DNA from: Lineus longissimus
Taxonomy: Eukaryota > Nemertea > Pilidiophora > Heteronemertea > Lineidae
Reading direction: 5' to 3'
Assembly (NCBI RefSeq): GCF_910592395.1
Contig: NC_088309.1
Span: forward strand, 2,234,501 to 2,298,500
DNA length: 64,000 nt
Shown piece by piece: positions 51,324 to 62,069 of this stretch (the stretch's first letter is position 1; every line of letters begins with the position of its first letter). The notes beneath the pieces are model-generated. The model saw only the letters and a program-made list of their open reading frames with translations. It made no database searches and had not been told where the DNA came from. A program made the position numbers and the translations under genes.

Positions 51324-51329
51324 AATAAA
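51324..51329 (+). terminator. BRIP1 polyadenylation signal
   Basis: AATAAA about 455 bases after the BRIP1 stop codon; the interval is non-coding and fits a 3' UTR. Confidence 0.6.
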
Positions 51330-53513
51330 CTGTGATAATATTTTCATTTCTAAACTGGGTTGTTTTTCATCAGTTCTTTGTTGGTTCAACCTACAACTTT
51401 CAAATTCATTCTGCTCTGTGACTAACAGTATGAAGGTCTGCCTTCTCATCAAAGGAACCACCTATTGAGAGACAAAAGGACAAAATTAGGCAGAGTAACT
51501 TTCATGGCTGCTCTGCATGCAGAAGTCCTGGCTCCCCCAAAAGAGTAGATGTCAATGGGCACTGAACATAACTCAATCACTTGAGGTCAACTTCCACAAT
51601 CACAGACCTTCAAGAAGTTCCTCAAAACAAACTCGCATGAATGAGAATTTGTATTGGAAACCTTGGATGTGATAGCAGTGAGTGCGTACTGGCTGATGTT
51701 TTCCATGTATAGGACTTACAATTTATGTCTTCAAACATCAGACTTGGAATCTTGTCTGATGTTAAAACATCTTTATGCAAAGTCTGTCACAATCTGCTTG
51801 TCCGAAGGCCAAAAAAACTGAAGCACCAAATATTTTAACCCACAAGACGTCATAACCCCTTAAAACACAACGCAAATATTTCGTCTATGTTTATATCAGC
51901 CCCTCCCAGAAGGGTAATCTTATGTGGGAAATACCCCTTATTGACACGTGAAACGATTTGACCCGTCAATGACCCTGCTCTCCCAATAGACAACTTTTCA
52001 CGTCACGTGGCACAAAAGGGACAAATGTTTCAAAATACCCCTAGAGTAAAGCGAAGGCGCATACAACTTTCGAAGACGGACTATCGCCGGGGATATCAAA
52101 AAGGTTTCAATTTTGGCTCATACTGTTTTGATGATACGCAATTTTAGTATACATCGCTCGAGGACAAGCCTACTTATTTCGAGATACTTATTCCCTGGGC
52201 GACATGCTAACTAGAGTATAACATGACACAGTCTCGGGAATTAGGGTCGTATAAGGGTCAAAACAAGGGAACTCTGTAAAGAGGCAACCGAAGGACCTGT
52301 TGTGGAGGAAAGGTGAGCGAAGGTGAGTTGAATATTATCGTCTTAAGATGTGATATGGCTTCAGAAAAGTTTGAAATCGTATGCTCTGAGATGCGATTTT
52401 AGGAGGAGGGGAGGAGGGGGTATCAGGACCCCGCACACCCCTGGATCCGTGTCTGTGTCTTTTATCGATTCGGAAACGCCGGATTCTAACCATTTTCAAT
52501 GTTTTGCTGTTGTTTCAATCGGACACTTAATACCAGCTAAAATATCGGGGGTGCAGTGACACAACTCATAGAGTACCTTAATTCACTGAGATAATGTCAT
52601 CTTCATATCATGGGAAGTTTCAAAAGAACCGGAGTAACCTATTGTAAATAGCCCCACATTTATTTTGGTATATCATGATGATAAAAGAGAGTTTCAACGA
52701 GGCAATCTGGTTTTTATTTATTTCGGCCCTGCGTTGTATGTAAAACTATCTAACTCATTTTCTGCAAGGTTATTCCATAATCACAACCAGGTCAACCATT
52801 GTGAAAGACCACCAAGGTTATCCCTGAATTCAATTAGATGTTATGTCTATTTGATATAACGTCCCTTTGTAAGCTATCACATAGCCACTTCTGTGACAGG
52901 TTGAGCTCAAATGTAGGTGACATATTTCTAAGCTTTTAATAAAATGCGTAAGCACGTTGTGATATTAGCAAATGTGTGGTCGTCTTACGACGTTGACCGA
53001 GAGTTAATGCCTTTTAGATGTGATTTTCTCCGAAGCATTCAACGGTGTAAGTCTTGAACGTTCCTTTTTAAACGCCTGGCGAACTGTTAAAGGAAAATAT
53101 AGGTAGGATCTAGGCCGGGAGCCCTGTTTACAATGTAGGATGTGATTAAGTTATACAAGTCACCGATGTTTTTGTGAATGTTAGGCACCAAGTTCGTTCT
53201 CGAATACCAGCTAAAGACAGGTTTCGCGATCCGTACGAACGACTGAGTACGGAGGTCCATAGTCTCATCAGGTCCTGTGCTATGTCATTTGGCGACAATC
53301 ATTATGATGGCTTCCTATACTTAGTTGTACAATGAGTCCGGAAGATATTCAGAAAAAGCCGTCGACAGAAACGTCCTTCATCTTTCGTAGCTCTTCGTGC
53401 CTATGATAATCCACAAATTTTCCAAGGAAGTGATCATCAATATCAACATTTCATTATTTTCAGTTATCGATAAGAGATTTTCTCCATACTTCTAGTCCTT
53501 TCGTTAAAAGAAG
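51330..53513. other. Intergenic, BRIP1 to SEC14-like gene
   Basis: I recognise no exon. Near 52003 an E-box/CRE-like string TTCACGTCACGTGGC stands out and may belong to the promoter of the downstream gene, though it is 1.5 kb from its start codon. Confidence 0.4.
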
Positions 53514-56500
53514 ATGAACAGACGCAAGGTAAGAACAGATAAAAACCTGCAGGCTATTTGGCTCCCACCACAGCCAGGACAGCGAGACACGTCGCGATTG
53601 TCACAGGCGTTGGATTAAGTTCGATGAACCGGTAGTTAATTCAATACTGGTTACAGACCCTGTGGAACGCGGGAAATTGTCGCGGTTTTGCAGTGAAATT
53701 AGTTCTTTATGATCAATCAACGCAATAGATGTATACTGGCCCTCGGGATACTGGCGGCATTTGGTGGACATCCTCTGAAATAATGGCCGGTCCTCAGATG
53801 CCAAATATACCGTGCCCAGTTGCCAAATTTTGGCGGGAAAACCTAATCATGCATTTTGTCCCCGGATTTTCAACTTCACTAACGCGACCATTCAACCTCT
53901 GTCTCATGAGTGGTCGTGTTACCGGGGCTCCACTGTATTAGTATTGAGTAAATCGCATCTATCAATTAAATCAAATCACTCGCAAGTAATCAATAATGTC
54001 ACGAAATATAAATCATGCACTTAGGATACACCCTGAAAGCTTAGCAATATTAAATCGTTGATTAGCTCTAAGCGATGGTTGTAATCCGAGATGGGATGAC
54101 TAAATGATGATTCAGGGGCCATTCATTTAGTATACGTACGCAACCAGGGGAAATGCCTTTTGCGTGCGCGTGCCTACAGGTGTTGGGAAGGAAAACATAA
54201 TTTAAATTGAAGATTTTTATTCGCCGTTCATGTTTAGGTAAAAGATGACAGGTTCATGTTAGAATTTACAACAGTTTATTGATTCCGAACGTAATTATAT
54301 TTCATTTGTACACAAACAAGTTTCATGCGACATCAACTGTGCCTTTTACTACACCAGTACCAACTGACGATCTTTTTGCGTACGCAGGCGGGAGTCTATG
54401 CTCTTCCGTCACACTCGTGCGTACAAGGGGAGGGAGTAAAATTGTGCGTACGTACATGTACGTGTACTAAATGAACGGCCCCTCGGGTGGTTGAAGGTGT
54501 GGCCTCGGAGAGTTCCACGCTCAGTAGTCGTTGGGAAGGCATGACCAGTACCAGAGAACAATGGATGCTGCTAGTTCTGTGGAGGAGGTGATCCGTTTTT
54601 GTATTCTTATTGTCCCATGCCACTGTTACAATGAAAGCAATACCACATCCTCAAAGATTATTTGCTAAAATGACCTGTTAAGATGTTGATAAGACGTTAA
54701 GAGTTATTCAATTCCCTCTTTCCTTACTTCCAGTACAAACTAGAGACTGTTGAAGAGAGCATTGCCCGTGGGCCGAAGGAAGTGAAAGAGGAATATGCTC
54801 TCAAACAGGTAGGTCCAGCCTTGGTTAAGCAATCGCTTTTTACTCGATCTTGTCATCCGATGTGGCGAATAAATCATCCAGAGTGAACCTTTGATTACTT
54901 CAAAGATTGGTCAACAGATCAGATGGTTTTGCTCGCTACCGACCCCGCGACATTTAGGCCTCTTTATAAGAGACATGATTAAGTTCTCCGTCTTGAAGTT
55001 TGTAATTGATAATTACCAAGTTCGTTATTTAGTGACCAATATGAACTAGTTCATATTGGTCACTGAAAACTAGTGAATACTCACAAGTGAATACTTACAA
55101 GTGAATACTCACAAGTGAATACTCACAAGTGAATACTCACAAGTGAATACTCACAAGTGAATACTCACTAGTGAATACTCACAAGTTTTCACTTCCACAG
55201 GTATATCCATTTGTTGGTTAACCCTTTTATTTATCTTTCAGTTCAAAGAAAACATCCAAGATATCATCAAAAACGATCACGATGATTTCTACCTCCGGCG
55301 GTGGCTGAAAGCTAGGAACTATGACGTCAAGAAGACAACGGAAATGTACAGAGCGGTAAGAAAGCATGCAATTAATCATTCTAAATGGGAACATTTCGCT
55401 ATTTTGCCCTAGAATTCTGGCCGAGCCCCCAAAGCACGGTCTATTGTCTCTACATGTAGCTATTTTTCACTTCAGAGTATGACATTCAAGGAGAAGATGG
55501 GAACTGACAAAATATTAGACAGTTTTGTCTTACCAGAGGTAAGGAACTATACACAGCAAAATGAAAAACCCTAAAGGGTTATTCATAGAACCTTTCGCAG
55601 TTTTCCTTTCGCTATAAACTTGATGACTTGTATTCCTCACTGTTCGCTTGCATTATACTCTTGCTGTAGGTTCTCAAGTTGTACCTGCCCGGGGGCCTTT
55701 GCGGTCACGACAAGGACGGAGCCCCGCTAAAGATAGAGCCATATGGCAACTTGGACATGAGGGGCATCATGTACTCCGCCAAAAAGGCGGATTTGGAGAG
55801 GTCGAGGGTCCATATGTGTGAGACCATAGAGAAGGACTGTAAGGATCAGAGCAAAAAGGTGATGTACAATATCTTTACGAATATATACATTTTTGTTTTA
55901 TTTGGCGTTATGATAGTCCCCGGCGGTTTCTCTTTCACTTTGAAAGGCGTACCAGGCTATACACCCAAGGAGAAGAGTCAATTGATAAATTTATTTGTTA
56001 TGCAACCGGGCATGCACATTTTCATATCGGCTATAAACCGGCGACCTGTATAACTTCGATCCTTCATTTAGAAAACTACAATGGAGGTCAAATTGGCGCG
56101 TACCATGACTGAGTCTACTCCTCCTTGCTTGACTTCGATATCAATCTAGACTGCGCCGAAATAGTAAATCTTTGTTGTCCGTCCATTTCAGCTTGGGAAG
56201 AAGGTGAATGGGATGACAGTTGTCTTTGATATGGAAGGGGTGGCCGCGAAAACACATATATGGAGACCAGGTAACTGGCATTATTGATTCTTATTGTTTT
56301 CGCCTATACAGTGGAACCCCGGTCGGCGACCACCCCGGTTACGCTACCACCCCGCTATGACGACCAAGAATCGCCCGTCCCGAATGGTTTCCTCTCTAAT
56401 TACCTTAACAAGGCCCCCGGTAACACGACCACTCCGGTACCAAATATTTTTTTCACTTTTTTTTCTGCTCAAAATGAAAAAACGTCATCAGCCCTTTTTT

Positions 56501-58401
56501 GGCTTTGAAATTTTTTCAGAATTTTGAACTTATGAAAAAATGTCTGTGCTGTTCAGAGACCGACAAAATGTTGTTGTGGTTCCAGGGATTGTTCTGTATC
56601 TCCATCTGGTGAGCATCCTTGAAGACAATTATCCTGAAATGATGAAACGATTGTTAGTCATAAATGGTAAGTCATTGTTTGAACCAGCGGCTAAGTCAGT
56701 GGTAAGTCAATGCTTGAACAAATGGCCGTTGATAATTGAAGTTTGTAATTGATCATATCCACATTTCTCTCGAAACGATTTATTCATATCAATGATATCC
56801 TACAAATCGTCTTATACATCGTGATGTAGCATAATGTGCTTACCAGGCCCAAGGACTTAGTGTGCTTCTCGTTCAACACATTTCAACTTTGTAAAAGCAA
56901 AACATTTCACAATTCTCACCATCTATAAAGCTTAGCGTATTTTTCGAGTATATTTTTCATCATTACTCCCTATTTCCAGCTCCGGCCATCTTTCCTATCT
57001 TGTATCGACTGGTGCGACCGTTAATCACAGAGGAGATGAAGCAGAAGATCCACGTGATAGGGGGTGAGTAGAAGAACACATTTAAATCACATTTTACAGC
57101 GGACTCTCAACTATTTCTCAACTAGTGTTCTCATGCCTTATCAAAAGTAGACCAAATATTGTTTAAAATCTTTTCTTTCTCGTCAGGGAACTACCGAGAA
57201 ACGTTATTGAAGTATATTGATGCATCTGAGCTCCCTGCTCACTATGGAGGGACGAAAGTGGATGTGAACGGTGACCCTAAGTGTTCAGCTCTAGTAAGTA
57301 TTGAATGTAACAAGGTATCAGTCACAAAATGTACACGACTAACTTCGTATTTGAAGGGTGAGATCATAAGTTTTATTTATTTATTGTAACTTTTTCAATG
57401 CTACTTAATGATGGACATTTTTCTCTTCCTTTCCTCCAGGTCTGTCAAGGAGGTAAGGTACCCGAGTCCTTTTACCTGCGGGACCTCACAGACAGGAACG
57501 ACATGGAAAGTGCTAGTGTGGTCAGGGGAGATAAGTTCACTTTAGATTTCAACGTCGAGAAACCAGGAAGCTATCTCAGGTATGGAAATGTGTTTCGATA
57601 AGTAACTCTGTTTGAAAAGCAGCTTTTTATTTGTAAAGGGTGTCTGTAAGCAGAGCCTGTATGGAAGTAAATACACTTCGACGAATGAACCGGAGGTTCG
57701 ACTTTTGAAGAAAAAAATTGTAATGAAGGCATGAGAAACCGCTGAGACATAGAGTTGTTAAACTAAAAACTGTAGCATCACGTCCTGTTGAATGTTTCGA
57801 TGCAGCAATCTAAGTTATTCGCCCTGGTGGATATGCTGTTATTCGACCATTGCAGGTGGGAATTCAAGACAGAGGGTTACGATATCGGTTTTGGTGTGTT
57901 CTATAAAGATGGCGACAACCTGAAGGAGGTTCTTCCAGTGGAGAGGGTTAATAGCCACATGATTCCGCATGATGGCAACGTGGTGTGTCAGAAACAAGGA
58001 ACTTGTAAGTTAAAACTATGTGAGATCAATCCTCGTCCATGGATGATTTGTTTATTCTTTATCCGCAACGTCTTGGGCTCGATCTCTGTGGCGCAAACTA
58101 CAGGTCGGACTGTATTGGTCAGAGCAAAAAGATAATAAGCTAAACTTTTCATCCAGACTATTCGGTTGATAAATCCATCTTCTAAAGTGTATCATTATTT
58201 TTACAGATATGTATACAGTAGGTCGTAAATCTAAAACAATCGTGTCCTTTTCTAGATGTGGTAGTGTTCGACAACAGTTTTAGCTGGACCAGAGGGAAGA
58301 AGATATTTTACACCATCGAGATCGTCGGCGAGGACGAGAAACTCGACTCGGAGTTAGAAGAAATATCAGCAGGGCTGTGGCAAACCGTAGTCTCAACTTG
58401 A
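53514..58401 (+). CDS. SEC14L2: SEC14-like CRAL-TRIO/GOLD lipid-transfer protein
   Basis: SEC14L2-4 proteins bind hydrophobic ligands (tocopherol, squalene, phosphoinositides) and combine CRAL-TRIO with a C-terminal GOLD domain. Exons: 53514-53528, 54734-54808, 55242-55355, 55476-55538, 55670-55858, 56192-56270, 56586-56666, 56980-57063, 57187-57293, 57440-57579, 57856-58004, 58256-58401. They total 1242 nt, 413 aa. [149 protein letters not shown]. The first exon (MNRRK) is chosen because its ATG and GTAAGA donor fit phase 0; it is the least certain part. The exact SEC14L paralogue cannot be decided. Confidence 0.93.
53732..53937 (-). mobile_element. Short repeat element, copy 2
   Basis: The minus-strand end TACAGTGGAGCCCCGGT, followed by AACACGACCACTC, matches the ends of the elements at 20630-20907 and 56307-56545. 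A diverged inverted end (TATACTGGCCCTCGGG) lies at the other side. It sits in the first intron of the SEC14-like gene. Confidence 0.6.
54114..54483. mobile_element. MITE-like element with AGGGGCC inverted ends
   Basis: The left end AGGGGCCATTCATTTAGTAT and the right end, read in complement, AGGGGCCGTTCATTTAGTAC form imperfect inverted repeats. Both continue into CGTACG-rich sequence. The 370-bp element has no coding capacity and lies in the first intron of the SEC14-like gene. I could not define a target duplication. Confidence 0.7.
55031..55064. repeat. Perfect 34-bp palindrome
   Basis: AGTGACCAATATGAACT is followed immediately by its exact reverse complement AGTTCATATTGGTCACT, with no spacer. 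It directly precedes a 14-bp minisatellite in the SEC14-like gene's second intron. Confidence 0.97.
55068..55195. repeat. 14-bp minisatellite GTGAATACTCACAA
   Basis: About nine head-to-tail copies with few substitutions (TACTTACAA, ACTCACTA variants). Each unit carries an inverted half (GTGAATACTCAC is partly self-complementary). The array ends about 45 bp before the acceptor of exon 55242. Confidence 0.95.
56307..56545 (+). mobile_element. Short repeat element, copy 3
   Basis: It starts TACAGTGGAACCCCGGTC, contains repeated GACCACCCCGGT-like and CGGTAACACGACCACTCCGG words, then an A/T-rich tail with GGCTTTGAAATTTTTTCAGA, matching the interior of copy 1. No coding capacity. It lies just upstream of exon 56586 of the SEC14-like gene. 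Confidence 0.65.
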
Positions 58402-59470
58402 TGACGTGCTCATCCTACAATGATGACTCGATCCTCTCAAACTGATGACGCGATCATCACATACCGATGATGTAGCTCACATAAATCCGGTGGCATGTTG
58501 ATTTCACAACACTGTACAGTTATTTCTACAGAAATACGTTATCGCAGGTCACAGCTCAGGCTTATGACTTGCTCCAAGATACGATTTCAAAGTATTTGTT
58601 TATTTGTGCTAACTTTGACAGAGGGAGATTTCAGTTGGAGTATGAAACTAACTTTCATAAAACTGAATCAGCTCTTTACCTTTAATCACTAACTACGTGA
58701 CAGGCCATGGTTAAAATAGGGTTCAATGTGTTGTTAACGTTAAATGTATTTTGGAGCAGATGTGACAAATTTAAGTTGTCAGACGGAGGCTACACTCCTA
58801 AACAAACCAGCTGTCTGGCACGGGCACAAGCCTATACACCTTTCCAGAAATGGGGCGCTGAGTGTCCGAAATAGTGATGTCATAAGGGGAAACTAGGCCT
58901 TATGGTGGAGGGACAAAGGAGATAGTCATGGTTGACCAACACACTTGAATGCCTTTAATGACGGACAAGGGGGAAAAAGTTAGTTCCAATGCAAGCCACC
59001 AATTTCGGGAAGCATGTATACTAATCGTACCATAAGGCTCAGAGTCTTATTTTCAAACTGCTTCAAAACTTGTCGTAAAATCTTAACTGTCATTAATTAC
59101 ACTGTATTGTCGTTAAATGTACATGTACATATAATTCTCCGACAGAAATGCGAATGGCGGTCAAACTTGTTTAAATTTATATACTTTAGACAGATAATAA
59201 GCTTCAAGAAGAAACTAATCGATCATTCATGATAGAAACTAATCCATCATTTGGGGTTTGCAAATGTAATTGGTTATAATATCGCGTACATAATAAAGTA
59301 TAATGTCATACCAAGTCTTCCATTGCTATCTTTCTTACACTTACAGCTGACCTCCGTGTCTGGAACCATTGACACATGTTTGATTCTCGGTCCTCACCTG
59401 GCAAGCCTTAAGCCATCGCGCTTCTCCATTCACGTTCCCTTCTTTTTGCTCATCATACCACTTAAATAAA
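58402..59470 (+). other. SEC14-like gene 3' UTR with poly(A) signal at 59465-59470
   Basis: Non-coding sequence follows the stop codon. AATAAA at 59465-59470 is a plausible end of transcript, giving a UTR of about 1.07 kb. Confidence 0.5.
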
Positions 59471-61172
59471 CTCATCCTTCCGTCTGATGGTTTATCACGT
59501 CAATCCAAGGTGGAGACACACTTGGTAGTACATGTATATTTAATTGTACGAGGCACAGTTAAGCGTAAAGAAACCTCTATACTTATCTTTTTAAACGTTT
59601 GTTTATTTCTTCAGAAAGGTTATTTAACACTATATATACAAGAACATATACAATGTACTTGCAAAACCAAGGATAATGTTGTCCTAGGGTTCGAATGAAA
59701 ACATCAATATATACATAAGCTAGCTCTCTGGGTTTTGCAAATCATTAGTTAAGAAAGGCTGTTGTCACTTACATAAAATTACAAATGATCATGACCCACA
59801 ATACTGATATCAATTTTATCCTTTATGTGGGAGGAAATTACAAAAGACATGGCACCATACATGATGAATACAACAGTCTAAAGGTGTCTATGTCCCCTCA
59901 TGAAGAGAGTACTTCCGTCATACAAGTTCCACCACAAGTTATCACAAATCACATGACTGACAGTTAGTTTAAAGGTGTCCTCTGAGGGGAAGACATCATG
60001 TCAAGTAATCACTGTACACACGACAACATAACGATATCCCGTGGAAGGTCATGGATAAAAAGCGCGGCAGTTACCTCTCAACTGTACGAGTGAGCTCCCT
60101 GTCCGCTCCTTGGTTTCAACATGAGAAACGTTTCTCGATTAGGCTTGGGAATACGTGTGAAGCGCTTTCAGGCTATTCAGTCTAAAGCACACCAGAGGAA
60201 CTTGCACTTCTTTTATTTGAAGGAATCTCTATGGAAATACAGGGATGTTCCAGGAAGAAAGGGTAGAAAACACGTCGGCGTTTATCTTAACCAAGACTTC
60301 CCTAACTTGTAGATGGCGAGAACTCCTCGGCAGCACAGACTTCGCAAGAATGTTCATTACGAAGGAAGGGGAAAAATTTACTTTGAAACACCTGCCAAGT
60401 CCTGTCAGCCATAAATTGTATTTGTAGCGAGGATTTGATGGTAGAATCTCTCACTGACCACAGAATGCAGGTGATAATGCTTTGAAAATCAATGGACCTC
60501 TCCAAGGTGTTTACTTAACCACCTGTAAGCAAGTTCTGGTTTGCAAGATGAAGTATCTCCTTTCTCCCATTTAACTGCTAACCTGCCGTCTCCCATAAGT
60601 TAAGAATGTATTCCATGTCAGCTGCAGTCTGCACCCCAATGCAGTTCGACTCTCCAAACATACCGTATGTGACGAATATGAGAGTTGCCGTATTTGATTT
60701 ATGGTCGAATACTGAGTTTGGCGTCTGCTGGTCCAGGATACCATCCTCAAAATACATTACTTTCTCCTTTTAAGGGCAATCTACCTAGACCACTTTTATG
60801 AAAGTCCATGTATCCTATACCGTGCAGTTGGATATAAGGATTGCGCTGTGTGCAGACGAGATTGCTATTGACAATAAGCTAATCAGAAGCTTCGAACCCT
60901 GCATCTCCAAGACTGCGATTGAGACCGGCAACCAAGCAACCGGCTCTCTAAGAATGATTACAGGTGAAACCATGGAATCAGAAGTAGGGGAACCCAAGCA
61001 CTATATCTCCGAGATTCCTCGCAGACATGGATCGATCACGGAATGCTTATACATCAGGTGATTCTCACAAGCCCTATTGAGGAAGTGGTGATGTTGAGAT
61101 ATTATCTCAACCGAACAATTTTGTCAAAAGTTAATCACAGGCTATAGTTGCAGCAGTGTCCTTCGGTCAGTA
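59471..61172. other. Intergenic; possible promoter near 60050
   Basis: No family was recognised. A TATA-like GGATAAAAAG at about 60052 is followed about 30 bp later by CTCAACTG, and an ATG at 60121 opens a 63-codon Arg/Lys-rich frame. Together these resemble a core promoter and first exon, but nothing downstream extends it. The right part probably holds the 3' UTR of the tetraspan gene. Confidence 0.3.
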
Positions 61173-62069
61173 TCATCTCATGGTGTTCAGTCCCTCAGGA
61201 TGCGATACGGTCAGGTAGTATGAACCGTCACCACTGTTGATGGTTGGGCCAAATGTCACTTGAAGACTTTGTTTAGGGTGGGCAGGCAGTGGGATCCAGA
61301 AGTAAGAATCCCCCTCTGTTGTCAGTCCTTTAGGGATGTCTTGGTTCATCCTCATCCCGCCAGTTAGATCTGCAGACTTTCGCCGTGCCCGACCGCAGAA
61401 GATAATTTGCAAAAGCGCTGGCACTATTTCCACTAATGCCACAACGATCAAACTCGCGTTGACAGCGAAACGGCTTTTTAAGATTTCCATCCAAACTAAC
61501 GCGTAAGCAACATTGTTTGTCTGGTTGCTGGCAAGATAGCCATCGACTAACACGTTTCTGTCTGTGTTTATAGAAAGTATAGCTATAGCTATCGTGGCGG
61601 CTCCTGCCAGAGCAGATATCACTGACATAACCAAACACAGCACAATAACATATCGCCTTTTCAAAATGGCCGACAAAATACCCACAATTCCAGTAGTCAT
61701 GGTGAAAACCCCGCCCCAGATCCCAATTTGTGAACGATGCATCCGTTGATCTATTGGTACATCGTAATAATTATTCGGACTGTGTTTCTTCCAGAAGTCA
61801 TCAAAATATAGACAGTACGCTGTGACGCCTAATACAGTCAGGATAAATCCACAGGCCAGCTGGCAAGCACCGCAACGCATCGCCCACATTGAATGGTATC
61901 CAGGGCAGAGTGCGCGTGCGTCATGGGTTTTTTTGTCATTATTGTTCTGTTCTGCCTCGAAGTGTATGGTGGTGGACTGTCCCAGGTTGAAGGAGGACGA
62001 ACGCGTCGACGAGTCCGTAGCACTCTGTGTCGTCGGCAAGTTGTTCTCTGACGACTGTGACATGGTCAT
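61173..62069 (-). CDS. CD20-like (MS4A/TMEM176-type) tetraspan membrane protein
   Basis: A single uninterrupted 298-codon frame. The N terminus is about 65 residues, Ser/Thr/Asn-rich and cytoplasmic in type. Four hydrophobic segments lie at about 68-88 (GFILTVLGVTAYC), 114-136 (IGIWGGVFTMTTGIVGILSA), 140-166 and 202-225. The loop between segments 3 and 4 carries an N-Q-T glycosylation site near residue 182. The GIWGG motif opening the second segment and the segment spacing are those of MS4A/TMEM176-like tetraspans. The C-terminal tail is about 70 residues and soluble. A likely splice acceptor lies just before the ATG (CTCTCACAG), so a 5' UTR intron is probable. The frame is convincing; the family assignment is moderate and no specific function is claimed. 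Confidence 0.75.
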   Translation of the reverse strand: MTMSQSSENNLPTTQSATDSSTRSSSFNLGQSTTIHFEAEQNNNDKKTHDARALCPGYHSMWAMRCGACQLACGFILTVLGVTAYCLYFDDFWKKHSPNNYYDVPIDQRMHRSQIGIWGGVFTMTTGIVGILSAILKRRYVIVLCLVMSVISALAGAATIAIAILSINTDRNVLVDGYLASNQTNNVAYALVWMEILKSRFAVNASLIVVALVEIVPALLQIIFCGRARRKSADLTGGMRMNQDIPKGLTTEGDSYFWIPLPAHPKQSLQVTFGPTINSGDGSYYLTVSHPEGLNTMR

